A DNA stretch of 64,000 nt from VRUE01 sp963702705 (GTDB taxonomy: Bacteria > Actinomycetota > Thermoleophilia > Solirubrobacterales > 70-9): the NCBI GenBank assembly GCA_963702705.1, contig CAVPDR010000002.1, positions 496,001-560,000 of the forward strand, in the 5' to 3' direction. The notes beneath the pieces are model-generated. The model did no database searches. It was not told where the DNA came from and was given only the letters and a program-made list of their open reading frames with translations. Positions 50,334-59,152 of the stretch are shown piece by piece; the stretch's first letter is position 1, and the number at the start of each line of letters is the position of its first letter. The position numbers were made by a program, and so were the translations under genes.

Positions 50334-51899
50334 CTACTTTGCCAGGCCGGCGATCAGCTTCGCCCGCGCCAGTTCGTCGCTGGGGACGGACCCGAGGGCG
50401 AGGTATTCGATCTTCTTCAGATAGGGAACCGCTTCCCAGAACCCCTTCTTCGAGTGCGGCACCAGCGCTTCGGCCAGGTGCAGCGCACCGGCGCCGCTGA
50501 CGTAACCGCTGATCGGCGTCTTGCCGAGCGAGGACACGGCGGCCTTGTAGGTGGTGCTGCCGGAGAGGGTCGGTCCGGAACCCAGTTCGAGTCCCTTCAA
50601 GGTCTCGGCGAGGCCATAGCCGATGGCCACCCGGCTTTCTTCAGCCGCTACGACGATCGGCTTGGCGCCGAGCACGGAGCTGCTGATCGAGAAGCCGCTC
50701 GCTTTGCCGCCCACGGCTGTCACGCCCGGCACGTGGGCGCCGCGCAGCAGGGTGCCGAGCGCGGCGACGGCTTCAGCGGCTTCGTCGCCCTTCGCCGTCA
50801 CCACCATTGCGCCGCCGAGGCTCGCGCGGCTGGTCCCTTCGACGTAGGCCGCCGCGTCTTCGAGCGAGGCGGCGATCTTGTCGAGGTCGATGCCCGCTTG
50901 GCTCAACGTGCTCTTCAGTTCGTTCGGCCCCAGTTCAGGCGGGATGCCGGTTTCGTCGAGGCTGTCGACCGCTTCTTCGACCTGTTTGGCGAAGCCGGAG
51001 GCGGCGAAGGTCGCAATCGATCCGGCGGGCATCGTGCCGAGCAGTTTCGCCGCATCGCCACCGGGCGCTTCCTCGCCGCCGAGGTTGCTGCTCAGGTCGA
51101 CTTCTATCTGATCGGAGCCGGGAATCACGCTTGCAACGGCCGTCGCTTCAGTCGGATCGATACCCGCACTCGTGAGAAGTTCCTGCGCCTGTTCTTCGGT
51201 CTCGCCGCCGGATCCTTCGATCAGACCACCGAGGTCGACGTAGATATCGGCGATGCTGTTCGTGGAGGCCGCGTCGAAGGCGGTCTGGAAGCGGTCTTCG
51301 CCGGCCAGCGATTCGCCGTCGGAGGCGTCGACCGCGGCCTTGAAGGCCTTTTCATCGTCGGCGATCACGGCCCATTCGCCGATCAGGCCCATTGCGTTTC
51401 CTTCGGGGCCCCCGACCTTGAAGTCGGTCCCTTCATAGGAGACGTCTTTGTAAGGGCTTTTGCCGCTGCCGGCTCGCTTGTCGATGAATTCCTGCGTCGC
51501 CTTTGCATTGGATGTCTGGATCGCGATCAGCGGTTCGGACAGTTCTTCGCCTTCGAGGCGTTCGAACGCGACCCCGGCCGTCTTGCCCAGCCACGGTTCG
51601 ACTTCGGTGGCGAAGTCGACCGGTTCGCCTTCGTCGCCGGCCGAACTTTCCAGTTCGGAGACGACGAATTCGCCGAGGTTGTCGATGCCGCCGACCTTCT
51701 TGGCGACCGAGTCGACGTTCGACTTCAGTTCGCCCGTCGGCTTCAGGTTCCCTTCGACGTAGACGAGCGAGCCCGGCGCTGCGAGGCTTGCCGGGGTATC
51801 GGAGCTCGAGCTGCCGCCGCTGCTCCCGCCGCCGCAGCCGGCAAAAGCCAGGGCGGCGAGCAGTGCAAACACCGATATGGATCGACGAATCCTGATCAT
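50334..51899 (-). CDS. DUF3352 lipoprotein
   Basis: 521 aa. Signal peptide with lipobox LAFAGC (Cys22) followed by a Gly/Ser linker; the rest is a long acidic extracytoplasmic domain with repeated alpha/beta units (VDFATEVEPWLGKTAGVAF, GEWAVIADDEKAFKAAVDA, FAASGFAKQVEEAVDSL), typical of DUF3352 in Actinobacteria. No biochemical role is known. TACCCT lies 10 nt before the ATG. Confidence 0.85.
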   Translation of the reverse strand: MIRIRRSISVFALLAALAFAGCGGGSSGGSSSSDTPASLAAPGSLVYVEGNLKPTGELKSNVDSVAKKVGGIDNLGEFVVSELESSAGDEGEPVDFATEVEPWLGKTAGVAFERLEGEELSEPLIAIQTSNAKATQEFIDKRAGSGKSPYKDVSYEGTDFKVGGPEGNAMGLIGEWAVIADDEKAFKAAVDASDGESLAGEDRFQTAFDAASTNSIADIYVDLGGLIEGSGGETEEQAQELLTSAGIDPTEATAVASVIPGSDQIEVDLSSNLGGEEAPGGDAAKLLGTMPAGSIATFAASGFAKQVEEAVDSLDETGIPPELGPNELKSTLSQAGIDLDKIAASLEDAAAYVEGTSRASLGGAMVVTAKGDEAAEAVAALGTLLRGAHVPGVTAVGGKASGFSISSSVLGAKPIVVAAEESRVAIGYGLAETLKGLELGSGPTLSGSTTYKAAVSSLGKTPISGYVSGAGALHLAEALVPHSKKGFWEAVPYLKKIEYLALGSVPSDELARAKLIAGLAK

Positions 51900-51909
51900 T
51901 AGCTCGAAA

Positions 51910-51915
51910 AGGGTA
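51910..51915 (-). promoter_or_regulatory. -10 box of the DUF3352 gene
   Basis: TACCCT, 10 nt before ATG 51899. Confidence 0.45.
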
Positions 51916-51927
51916 GCGGGACTTGCC

Positions 51928-53787
51928 TTACTCCACAGTCACGGTCTTCGCCAGATTGCGGGGCTGGTCGACGTTGAGGCCGCGGGCACGGGCGATGTCG
52001 TAGGCGAGCAGCTGCAGTGGCAGGACCGCGAGGATCGGCTGCAGGGTCCAGTCGCTGCGGGCGACCTCGATCGTCTCGTCGGCGACGTCGCCGACGCGTT
52101 CGCAGCCCTCGGTCGCGATCGCGATCGTCTGCGCCCCACGGGCGCGCACCTCTTCGACGTTGGAGAGGACCTTGTCGAGGACCGGGCTCTCGGTCGCCAC
52201 GCAGATCACCGGGGTCGACTCGTCGAGTAGCGCGATCGGGCCGTGCTTCATCTCGCCGGCGGCGTAGGCGTCGGTCGGAATGTAGGAGATCTCGCGCAAC
52301 TTCAGCGCCCCCTCGAGGCAGACCGGCAGGCCGATGTGACGACCGAGGTAGAGGAAGAACTGCTGGTCGTGGTGGGCCTCCGAGGCGGCGCTCACCGGTG
52401 CCTCGATCGCGGCCAGGGTGGTCTCGATCTTCGACGGGATCGCCTTCAGCTCGGCGACGAGCTCGGTCAGACGTTCGGGCTCCAGCGTGCCCCGTAGCTC
52501 GGCCAGCCGCAGGCCGATCAGGTACATCGCCGCGACCTGGGCAACGAAGGTCTTGGTCGCCGCGACGCTGACCTCGAGCCCGGCCCGGGTGTAGAGGACA
52601 GCGTCGGAGTCACGCGTGGCCTGGCTGCCCATCACGTTGGTGATCGCCAGCACCTTGGCACCGTTTTCGCGCGCGAGGCGCATCGCCGCCAGAGTGTCCG
52701 CGGTCTCCCCCGACTGGGTGATCCCGATCACCAGGTCGCCGTCGCCGATCACCGGGTTGCGATAGCGGTACTCGGAGGCGATATCCATCTCGACCGGGAC
52801 CCGCGCCCACTCCTCGATCGCGTAGCGGCCAATCAGGCCGGCGTGGTAGGAGGTGCCGCAGGCGACGATCACGATCCGCTTCAGGTCGCGCAGGTAGGAG
52901 TCGTCGAGCTCGACCTCGGAGAGATCGACCCCGTCGTCGCCGGGCAAGCGGTCGGCGATCGTTTCCGCCACGGCGTCAGCCTGTTCGTGGATCTCCTTCA
53001 GCATGAAGGTCTCATAGCCGCCCTTCTCGGCGGCCTCCTCGTCCCACTCGATCTCCTCGGCGGCGCGCTGCACCGGGTTGCCCGCAGCGTCGGTGATACG
53101 CACGCCGGAGGCATCGATCGTGACGACCTCGTCGTTTTCGATCGCCACCGCCTGGCGGGTCTCGGCGAGGAAGGCGGGAATCGCCGAGGCGAGGAAGCTC
53201 TCGCCCTCGCCGACGCCGGCGACCAGCGGGCACTCCTTGCGCGCGCCGACCAGCAGGCCCGGCTGCTCGGCGTGCATGGCGACGAAGGCGTAGTGGCCGC
53301 GCAGCTCGGCGAAGGCGGCGCGGACGGCGGCGGCGAGGTCGCCGTCGTAGTGGCCGGCGATCAGGTGAGCGACGACCTCGGCGTCGGTTTCGGAACTGAA
53401 CGCCTGCCCTTCGCTCTCAAGCCGGCGGCGCAGCTTGGCGTGGTTCTCGACGATCCCGTTGAGGACGATGTGGACGCGGTCGGAGCTGTCGCTGTGCGGG
53501 TGGGCGTTCTCCTCGGTGACGCGGCCGTGGGTTGCCCAGCGGGTGTGGGCGACTCCGGTGGTGGCGGGAGGCGCCGCGACCGCGACCCCACCGCCGCTCG
53601 CGGCGTCCTCGGCAATCGCCGCGCGCAGGTTGTCGAGGTTGCCGACCGCGCGCACGCTGTCGATGTGGCCGTCGTCGAGCACCGAGACGCCGGCCGAGTC
53701 ATAGCCGCGGTACTCGAGCTTCTCCAGCCCGGCGACGAGCAGGTCCAAACAGGGACGCCCGCCCACATATCCGACGATTCCGCACAT
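51928..53787 (-). CDS. glmS: Glutamine--fructose-6-phosphate aminotransferase
   Basis: Makes glucosamine-6-phosphate, the first step to UDP-GlcNAc. 619 aa. The N-terminal nucleophile Cys2 (MCGIVGYVG) fixes the start at ATG 53787; the longer frame to 53859 would bury it. Glutaminase block: HTRWATHG and LNGIVENH. The isomerase half has two SIS domains with ACGTSYHAG, GITQSGETADTLAA and KHGPIALLDESTPVI. TACCCT lies 11 nt upstream. No glmS ribozyme is seen in the short leader. glmM lies upstream in the same orientation. Confidence 0.97.
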   Translation of the reverse strand: MCGIVGYVGGRPCLDLLVAGLEKLEYRGYDSAGVSVLDDGHIDSVRAVGNLDNLRAAIAEDAASGGGVAVAAPPATTGVAHTRWATHGRVTEENAHPHSDSSDRVHIVLNGIVENHAKLRRRLESEGQAFSSETDAEVVAHLIAGHYDGDLAAAVRAAFAELRGHYAFVAMHAEQPGLLVGARKECPLVAGVGEGESFLASAIPAFLAETRQAVAIENDEVVTIDASGVRITDAAGNPVQRAAEEIEWDEEAAEKGGYETFMLKEIHEQADAVAETIADRLPGDDGVDLSEVELDDSYLRDLKRIVIVACGTSYHAGLIGRYAIEEWARVPVEMDIASEYRYRNPVIGDGDLVIGITQSGETADTLAAMRLARENGAKVLAITNVMGSQATRDSDAVLYTRAGLEVSVAATKTFVAQVAAMYLIGLRLAELRGTLEPERLTELVAELKAIPSKIETTLAAIEAPVSAASEAHHDQQFFLYLGRHIGLPVCLEGALKLREISYIPTDAYAAGEMKHGPIALLDESTPVICVATESPVLDKVLSNVEEVRARGAQTIAIATEGCERVGDVADETIEVARSDWTLQPILAVLPLQLLAYDIARARGLNVDQPRNLAKTVTVE

Positions 53788-53798
53788 AGGGTCGATGA

Positions 53799-53804
53799 AG
53801 GGTA
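53799..53804 (-). promoter_or_regulatory. -10 box of glmS
   Basis: TACCCT, 11 nt before ATG 53787. Confidence 0.45.
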
Positions 53805-53816
53805 GAGACCGGTGGT

Positions 53817-55130
53817 CTAGGTCAGTTCTTGACGAACCAACGTGACAAGGCGCTCGCAAATCGCGTCCGCCTCCTCGGCGCTCGGCGCCTCGACCATCAC
53901 CCGCACCAGCGGCTCGGTCCCCGAGGGGCGCAGCAGCACGCGTCCGCGGCCCTCCAGGTCGCGGCCCTCGCGCTCAACCGCCTCCCAGACCGCGCCGGCG
54001 TCGGCGATCGCCTCGCGATCGGCGACCTCGACGTTGACCAGGACCTGCGGCAGCTTCTCCATCGGCGCCACGGTGGCGAGGTCGCGCCCGGCCAGTTCGC
54101 GCATCGTCGCCAGCGCCGCGGCGGTACCGTCGCCGGTGGCGACGAAGCGGGTGTCGATGATGTGGCCCGACTGCTCGCCGCCGAGCGCCCAGCCGCGCTC
54201 GCGCAACTCATCGAGGACGTAACGGTCGCCGACGCTGGTCACCGCGACCTCGATCCCGGCCTCCTCCATCGCCTGGTGGAAGCCGTAGTTGCTCATCACG
54301 GTCACCGCGACGCCACCGGCCAGCTCGCCGCGGGCCGCCATACCGCGGGCGGCGAGGGCGATCAGCTCATCGCCGTCGTGGGCGCGGCCGGAGCCGTCAA
54401 CGGCGAGGACACGATCGCCATCTCCGTCGAAGGCGAAGCCGACCGTCGCCTCGGAGGCGACCATCGCCGCCGCCAGCGCCTCGAGGTGGGTCGAGCCGCA
54501 GCCGTCGTTGATGTTGCGCCCGTCGGGCTCGGTCGCGATCGTCTCGACCGTGGCGCCGAGCCGCTCGAAGATCATCGGCGCGGCGCGGAAGGTGGCGCCG
54601 TTGGCGCAGTCGAGGACGACGCGGCGGCCGGAGAGGTCGACCGGGAAGGCCGACTCGAGCGCCCGCAGGTAGTCCTCGAGGCCGCCGTTCAGCTCGCTGA
54701 CGCTGCCCGGCTCGGCGGCATCGGGCTCGGCGTCGATCAGCGCCTCGATCCGCGCCTCGGTGGCGTCGTCGAGCTTCGTCCCCTGTGCCGAGAAGAACTT
54801 GATCCCGTTGTCGCGGTAGGGATTGTGGGAGGCCGAGACGACCGCGGCGAGGTCGAGGCCGAGGCGCTTGACCAGGATCGCCGCCGCCGGCGTCGGCAGC
54901 ACGCCACCGAGCAGCGCGTCGCCGCCCGCCGCCGCGATCCCGGCGGCCAGCGCCGACTCCAACATCGGCCCCGACTCGCGCGTGTCGCGCACGATCAGCA
55001 CCTGCGGTCGCCGAGCGTCGAGCGAGGCGGTCGCAGCGCGGCCGAGCGCCGTCGCCAGCTCCGCCGTGAGGAACGTCCCGGCCTCCCCTCGGACCCCGTC
55101 GGTTCCGAAGAGCTTGCGCCCTGTGGTCAT
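53817..55130 (-). CDS. glmM: Phosphoglucosamine mutase
   Basis: Interconverts glucosamine-6-phosphate and glucosamine-1-phosphate. 437 aa with FGTDGVRG at the N-terminus, the phosphoserine loop VSASHNPYRDNG (about residue 100), the metal site FDGDGDRV (about residue 240), GGEQSGHII and the C-terminal phosphate-binding LRPSGTEPLVRVM. GGAG precedes the ATG. Lies between rpsI and glmS, as in other Actinobacteria. Confidence 0.97.
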   Translation of the reverse strand: MTTGRKLFGTDGVRGEAGTFLTAELATALGRAATASLDARRPQVLIVRDTRESGPMLESALAAGIAAAGGDALLGGVLPTPAAAILVKRLGLDLAAVVSASHNPYRDNGIKFFSAQGTKLDDATEARIEALIDAEPDAAEPGSVSELNGGLEDYLRALESAFPVDLSGRRVVLDCANGATFRAAPMIFERLGATVETIATEPDGRNINDGCGSTHLEALAAAMVASEATVGFAFDGDGDRVLAVDGSGRAHDGDELIALAARGMAARGELAGGVAVTVMSNYGFHQAMEEAGIEVAVTSVGDRYVLDELRERGWALGGEQSGHIIDTRFVATGDGTAAALATMRELAGRDLATVAPMEKLPQVLVNVEVADREAIADAGAVWEAVEREGRDLEGRGRVLLRPSGTEPLVRVMVEAPSAEEADAICERLVTLVRQELT

Positions 55131-55140
55131 AGGTTGACTC

Positions 55141-56043
55141 CTAACGCTTGGAGAACTGAGGCCGCTTGCGCGCCTTCTTCAGGCCGGCCTTCTTGCGCTC
55201 CTTGGCCCGTGCGTCACGGGTAAGGAAGCCGCGGCGCTTGAGCTCGCCGCGCAGCTCGGGATCGATCTCGGTCAGCGCCCGGGCGATCCCGTGGCGCACC
55301 GCCCCGGCCTGGCCGCTGATGCCGCCGCCATGGACCCGCACGCGGACGTCGAGGTTGCCCTCGTAGCCGGTGATGGTCAGCGGCTGCACCGCCATCGTCT
55401 GATGCAGGGGCCGCGGGAAGAACTCGGCGAGCTCGCGCTTGTTGATCTCGAACTTGCCGCTGCCTGGCAGCAGCGTCACACGGGCGATCGAAGTCTTGCG
55501 CTTGCCGGTGGCGAGGTAGCGCGCGTCGCCCTCGAGTTTGGCCGGCGCCCGGCTGGCGGCGCTCGGCTCCTCCTCGGCATCGCCGACCAGAGCAGCCTCC
55601 CGCTGGAGCCGCTCCTCCTCTTCGGCCTCGAGCCGAGCCTGCTCCTCAGCACTGAGCGGCCGCTCATCCTCTTCGACGGCGATCGGCTCGAGGTCGGCCC
55701 CCGGAATCACGTCCTTCTTCTTCTCCTCAGCCTTGGGCTTCTCAGCCTCCGGCTCGGCCTCCTCGGCTTTCTCCTCCGCGACGGGCTCCTCAGCGGCATC
55801 TCCATCGGCGGCAGGCGCCTCATCAACCGGCTCCTCCGCCACAGGCTCCTCGGCGGCGTCTCCTTCGGCCACAGGCTCCTCGGCCACGGCCTCAGACGCC
55901 TCGTCCGCGGGTGGCGTGGGTGTGGGCTCCTCGCCCGCAGCTTGCGAGGACGAGGAGTCCTCACCCGCGACAGGACCCGCGGTCGAGCCCTCTGAACCCT
56001 CGTCCGAAATGTCCTGCGCGTCTTTGGTCTCGTCGTCGATCAA
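55141..56043 (-). CDS. rpsI: 30S ribosomal protein S9 with long acidic N-terminal extension
   Basis: The C-terminal ~130 residues are a canonical S9: YLATGKRKTSIARV, VHGGGISGQAGAVRHGIARAL and the terminal KKARKRPQFSKR. In front lies an ~170-residue tail of Glu, Ala and Pro with repeats of GDAAEEPVAEE. The start is TTG 56043, overlapping the rplM stop (TTGA). No other start lies in frame closer to the S9 domain, so the tail is probably translated. At 300 aa it is twice the normal S9 length. Confidence 0.92.
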   Translation of the reverse strand: MIDDETKDAQDISDEGSEGSTAGPVAGEDSSSSQAAGEEPTPTPPADEASEAVAEEPVAEGDAAEEPVAEEPVDEAPAADGDAAEEPVAEEKAEEAEPEAEKPKAEEKKKDVIPGADLEPIAVEEDERPLSAEEQARLEAEEEERLQREAALVGDAEEEPSAASRAPAKLEGDARYLATGKRKTSIARVTLLPGSGKFEINKRELAEFFPRPLHQTMAVQPLTITGYEGNLDVRVRVHGGGISGQAGAVRHGIARALTEIDPELRGELKRRGFLTRDARAKERKKAGLKKARKRPQFSKR

Positions 56044-56474
56044 GTCTGTATCTCCATGGTTTTAGGCTGCTGAGCAGCATGCGGATGCTCGGGACCCGCG
56101 TACACCTTCAGCTTGGTCAGCTGCTGGCGGGCGAGCCGGTTGCGGGGAAGCATCCCCTTGACCGCCTTGCGGATGACCTCCTCGGGCCGGCGATCGAGCA
56201 TCTCGGCCAGGGTTCGGGACTTGATCCCGCCCGGGTAGCCGCTGTGGCGCCAGTAGCGCTTCTGGTTCAGCTTGTCGCCGGTGACGTGGATTTTCTCCGC
56301 GTTGATGACGACGATGAAGTCCCCGGTGTCGATGTGGGGCGTGTACTCGGGCTTGCGCTTGCCGCGCAGAGCGTCCGCAATCCGGGTCGCGAGACGGCCC
56401 AAAGTCTGGCCCTCAGCGTCGACGACATACCAGTCGCGCTGGCGGTCGGAAGGTTTGGCTACATAGGTCTTCAT
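56040..56474 (-). CDS. rplM: 50S ribosomal protein L13
   Basis: 144 aa, normal length. Starts MKTYVAKPSDRQRDWYVVDAEG with GRLATRIADALRGK and the HIDTGDFIVVINAEKI block; MLPRNRLARQQLTKLKVYAG near the end. ATG 56474 is the canonical start; the open frame upstream is not coding. A TATCAT box lies ~40 nt upstream. First gene of rplM-rpsI-glmM-glmS. Confidence 0.97.
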   Translation of the reverse strand: MKTYVAKPSDRQRDWYVVDAEGQTLGRLATRIADALRGKRKPEYTPHIDTGDFIVVINAEKIHVTGDKLNQKRYWRHSGYPGGIKSRTLAEMLDRRPEEVIRKAVKGMLPRNRLARQQLTKLKVYAGPEHPHAAQQPKTMEIQT

Positions 56475-56557
56475 CAGAGAAAAGCCGCAGGGAGCTCCCA
56501 GCGGCCACGGCATGATAGCCGCCACGCCGTATCGGTGTACGTGGCCGCACCGGCCTC

Positions 56558-56563
56558 TATACT
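56558..56563 (+). promoter_or_regulatory. -10 box for the riboswitch-M23 peptidase transcript
   Basis: TATACT, about 30-40 nt before the riboswitch core; divergent from rplM. Confidence 0.5.
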
Positions 56564-56589
56564 GCCGCGCCAACAACTGCCTAATTCCA

Positions 56590-56720
56590 GCCACACATGT
56601 GGGTGGGAGCGGAGGAACCGCAGGAACCGTTGCAGGTTCCAGGGGCGAATCGGCCGAAAAGGTCGTAGCGCATCTCTTTCAGCGCGAGCCCGACAGCTAA
56701 CTCCGCAGGCGAAAGAAAGA
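56590..56720 (+). promoter_or_regulatory. c-di-AMP riboswitch (ydaO/yuaA type)
   Basis: The leader before the M23 peptidase gene has the conserved words of this class: GTGGGAGCGGAGGAACC-like 5' part (GGGAGCGGAGGAACC), GGGGCGAATCGGCCG in the middle and GAGCCCGACAGCTAACTCCG at the 3' side, then GCAGGC. GCGGAG (56609-56614) can pair with CTCCGC (56701-56706). In Actinobacteria this class controls cell-wall hydrolase genes, which fits the gene that follows. Confidence 0.85.
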
Positions 56721-56728
56721 GAGGGCAC

Positions 56729-57670
56729 GTGGCACGCAAGAGCGCCAGGCCTTTGTTGGCGGGACTACATATGACGATCGCGGCGCTGCTGGTGCTGGCC
56801 GCGCCGGCGATGGCGGCCACCGGCGGTGCCTTCACCGCGGCGGGCGGTCCGCCGCCCCCGGGCAGCCCCACCGGCTCGCCGGCCGCCGAGGCGCCAAGCG
56901 CCGGCACGATCAGCCTCGTCTCGGCCCAGACCACGCCGCGCAAGTCCTTCTTCTACGGCGTCCACAACCCGAGCATCCGCTTCTCGATCGCCAGCACCCA
57001 GGCCCAGAACGATCTCCAGGTCGACGTCGTCAACAGCGCCGGCGAAGTCGCCCGCAGCTTCTACCGCAACGACGTCGAACCGAACGTCGAAGTGCGGATT
57101 CGCTGGGACGGGACGACGAGCGAAGGCCGCCCGGCACGCAACGGCCGCTACAGCTTCCGCATCGAGGCGCAGGGCACCACCCCGCCCCAGCCGGCGGCCC
57201 GGGCCTCGACCTCTACCGCACCGCTCAGCCTCGGCTTCGCCCTCTACGGCTACGCCTTCCCCGTCCTCGGCCCCCACGACTTCGGCGGCGCCGAGGGCCG
57301 CTTTGGCGCCGCTCGGGCCGGCCACACGCACGAGGGACAGGACACGATGGCCGCCTGCGGCACACCGCTGGTCGCCGCCCGCGGCGGCACGGTCCAGTAC
57401 GCCGGCTACCAGGGCGCCGCCGGCAACTACGTCGTGATCGACGGCAAGGGCACGGGCTTCGACTTCATGTACGCACACCTGGCCGAACCCTCGCCGCTGC
57501 AGACCGGGGAACAGGTTCGCACCGGCCAGCCGATCGGCATCGTCGGCGACACCGGCGACGCCACCGCCTGCCACCTCCACTTCGAGATCTGGACGGCGCC
57601 CGGCTGGTACGAAGGCGGCAGCCCGATCGACCCTCTGCCCTACCTCGAAAAATGGGACCGCTACAGCTGA
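56729..57670 (+). CDS. Secreted M23-family (LytM) peptidase
   Basis: Extracellular metalloendopeptidase predicted to cut peptidoglycan cross-links. 313 aa from GTG with GAGGG upstream. Signal peptide (MTIAALLVLAAPAMAA), a Pro/Gly linker, a beta-rich middle domain (~70-155) and a C-terminal M23 domain: the first Zn ligands in HTHEGQDTMA and the HxH in CHLHFEIW. Placed under a c-di-AMP riboswitch. Confidence 0.93.
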   Translation: MARKSARPLLAGLHMTIAALLVLAAPAMAATGGAFTAAGGPPPPGSPTGSPAAEAPSAGTISLVSAQTTPRKSFFYGVHNPSIRFSIASTQAQNDLQVDVVNSAGEVARSFYRNDVEPNVEVRIRWDGTTSEGRPARNGRYSFRIEAQGTTPPQPAARASTSTAPLSLGFALYGYAFPVLGPHDFGGAEGRFGAARAGHTHEGQDTMAACGTPLVAARGGTVQYAGYQGAAGNYVVIDGKGTGFDFMYAHLAEPSPLQTGEQVRTGQPIGIVGDTGDATACHLHFEIWTAPGWYEGGSPIDPLPYLEKWDRYS

Positions 57671-57712
57671 TCGTCGCACTCCGGGCAATACGTCCATGCC
57701 CCATGTCCATGG

Positions 57713-57718
57713 TAAGGT
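57713..57718 (+). promoter_or_regulatory. -10 box of the phd-vapC unit
   Basis: TAAGGT, 7 nt before ATG 57726. Confidence 0.4.
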
Positions 57719-57725
57719 TGGTTCT

Positions 57726-57965
57726 ATGAAGACGGTTCCCGCCGGAGAGTTCAAGCAGACCTGCCTGCGCCTGTTGGACGAGGTCGGCGAATCCGGCGAG
57801 CCGATCGTGATCACCAAGCGCGGCAAGGCCGTCGCTCAGCTCACCCAAGTGCACGCGACCCGCTCGGAGGACTGGTCCGGAGCCATGCGTGACCGCGGTG
57901 AGATTCGCGACGATTTGATCGCCCCGGCGGTCGAGCCTGATGAGTGGCACGCCCTGCAAGGGTGA
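57726..57965 (+). CDS. Phd/YefM-family antitoxin
   Basis: 79 aa. N-terminal DNA-binding Phd fold with the pattern VPAGEFKQTCLRLLDEV...GEPIVITKRGKAVAQL; an acidic C-terminus would wrap the toxin. The start at ATG 57726 has a leaderless-type -10. GTGA overlap with the toxin gene. Confidence 0.9.
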   Translation: MKTVPAGEFKQTCLRLLDEVGESGEPIVITKRGKAVAQLTQVHATRSEDWSGAMRDRGEIRDDLIAPAVEPDEWHALQG

Positions 57966-58354
57966 GGCTCCTACTCGACACTCACGCCTGGCTCTGGAGG
58001 CTTCTCGATCCGGAGCGGCTCTCGGCTGACGCCGAGGCGGCGATAGCCAGTCGCCAGAGCGAGTTGTTCCTCTCGCCCATCTCGACCTGGGAGACCCTCG
58101 TCCTGGCCCGTAAGGGCCGGGTCGCGCTGGCGCCCTCCCCAGGCGAGTGGGTTCTCGATGCGTTGCGCAGATCCGCGCCGACGGCAGCGCCGCTGAACCA
58201 CAGCGTCGCTCTTCGCAGCGAGGCACTCGAGGGCTTCGAATCTCAGGACCCGGCGGATCGCTTCCTGGTCGCCACTGCATTGGAGCTCGACCTCACCCTG
58301 GTCACAGCCGACACGGCCATGCACTCCTTTACGCCGGTCACCACACTCTGGTGA
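57962..58354 (+). CDS. PIN-domain toxin (VapC family)
   Basis: 130-aa Mg-dependent RNase. The acidic PIN residues are visible: Asp in LLLDTHAW, Glu in STWETLVL, Asp in QDPADRFLVATA and Asp in LVTADTAM. GTG 57962 overlaps the antitoxin stop. The last 17 nt overlap the convergent membrane gene. A complete type II toxin-antitoxin unit with the Phd-like gene. Confidence 0.92.
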   Translation: MRLLLDTHAWLWRLLDPERLSADAEAAIASRQSELFLSPISTWETLVLARKGRVALAPSPGEWVLDALRRSAPTAAPLNHSVALRSEALEGFESQDPADRFLVATALELDLTLVTADTAMHSFTPVTTLW

Positions 58355-59129
58355 CACGGCGATGCCGACGGGCATCCTGTGTGTGCTGAACAACCGCAAG
58401 CGCGACGGCGACCGGTACCGTCGCCGGCAGCTCGTTGACAGTAAAGAAAAGCAGGTCGAAGGCCAGGCCCAGAACCGCGACCAGGGCCGCTGCGTGGAGC
58501 TGGCGCAAGCGTGTGCGAGCGAGCAGGCAGCCGACCAGGGCGGCGATGAAGAGGTCGCCGAAGCCCATCTGGGCCGAGCCGAAGTGGACCGCCTGCAGGC
58601 GCGGCAGATCGCCCGCGGGTGCGGCGGTACTGAGAACCGCATTTGGGCCCTGGAGAAGGTCCGAGGCGACGAACCAGGTATCGAGCGCAGCCATCGCGTA
58701 AATGCCAAAGCGCAGCCAGAGGGCCGGAACGATCGAAACGAGCAGCCAGCCGAGCGTGACGCATGCAAGCCCGGAGAGCGCCATCGCCGCGGCCTCGCCG
58801 GCAAGCGAACCGTGAGCCGCCCAGGCCAGCCCAAAGAGCGCCAATGCCGCAAGGGCCCAAACGGGCCGTGAACGGCGCACCAACGCTGCGAGAGCAAACG
58901 ACGCCAGCGGCGGCACGGCAACGAGGGCAAGATATGAGAGCCAGGTCGCCGAGTCGGAATCGAGTTCGACGATCGCGATTACGGCCGCAATAGAGAACGC
59001 CGGAATCGCCGCCCACCAGGGGCTGTTGAGCCGACCCACCCAAGCCGGCCGCGCCCGCGGTGCAGGCAGCGCCACGAGCGCCGCCTGAACGAGGCCGAGA
59101 ATCGAAATCGAGACGGCAAACGACGGCAT
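58338..59129 (-). CDS. Multi-pass membrane protein with a GxGD motif (presenilin/SPP-like)
   Basis: 263 aa, about eight hydrophobic segments. A GFGDLFIAAL motif (about residue 190) and an upstream membrane Asp in MAALDTWFVASD (about residue 146) resemble the two catalytic aspartates of GxGD intramembrane proteases; ELPATVPVA near the C-terminus could stand in for the PAL motif. This is motif-level evidence only. Start at ATG 59129 with TAGGAC 9 nt upstream. It converges on vapC. Confidence 0.65.
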   Translation of the reverse strand: MPSFAVSISILGLVQAALVALPAPRARPAWVGRLNSPWWAAIPAFSIAAVIAIVELDSDSATWLSYLALVAVPPLASFALAALVRRSRPVWALAALALFGLAWAAHGSLAGEAAAMALSGLACVTLGWLLVSIVPALWLRFGIYAMAALDTWFVASDLLQGPNAVLSTAAPAGDLPRLQAVHFGSAQMGFGDLFIAALVGCLLARTRLRQLHAAALVAVLGLAFDLLFFTVNELPATVPVAVALAVVQHTQDARRHRRVTRVW

Positions 59130-59152
59130 CAGAACACCGTCCTAGCCGCGAC

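Noticed and set aside
53788..53816. glmS ribozyme in the glmS leader
   Set aside because: The distance from the glmM stop to the glmS start is only 29 nt and the promoter lies within it, so there is no room for the ribozyme.
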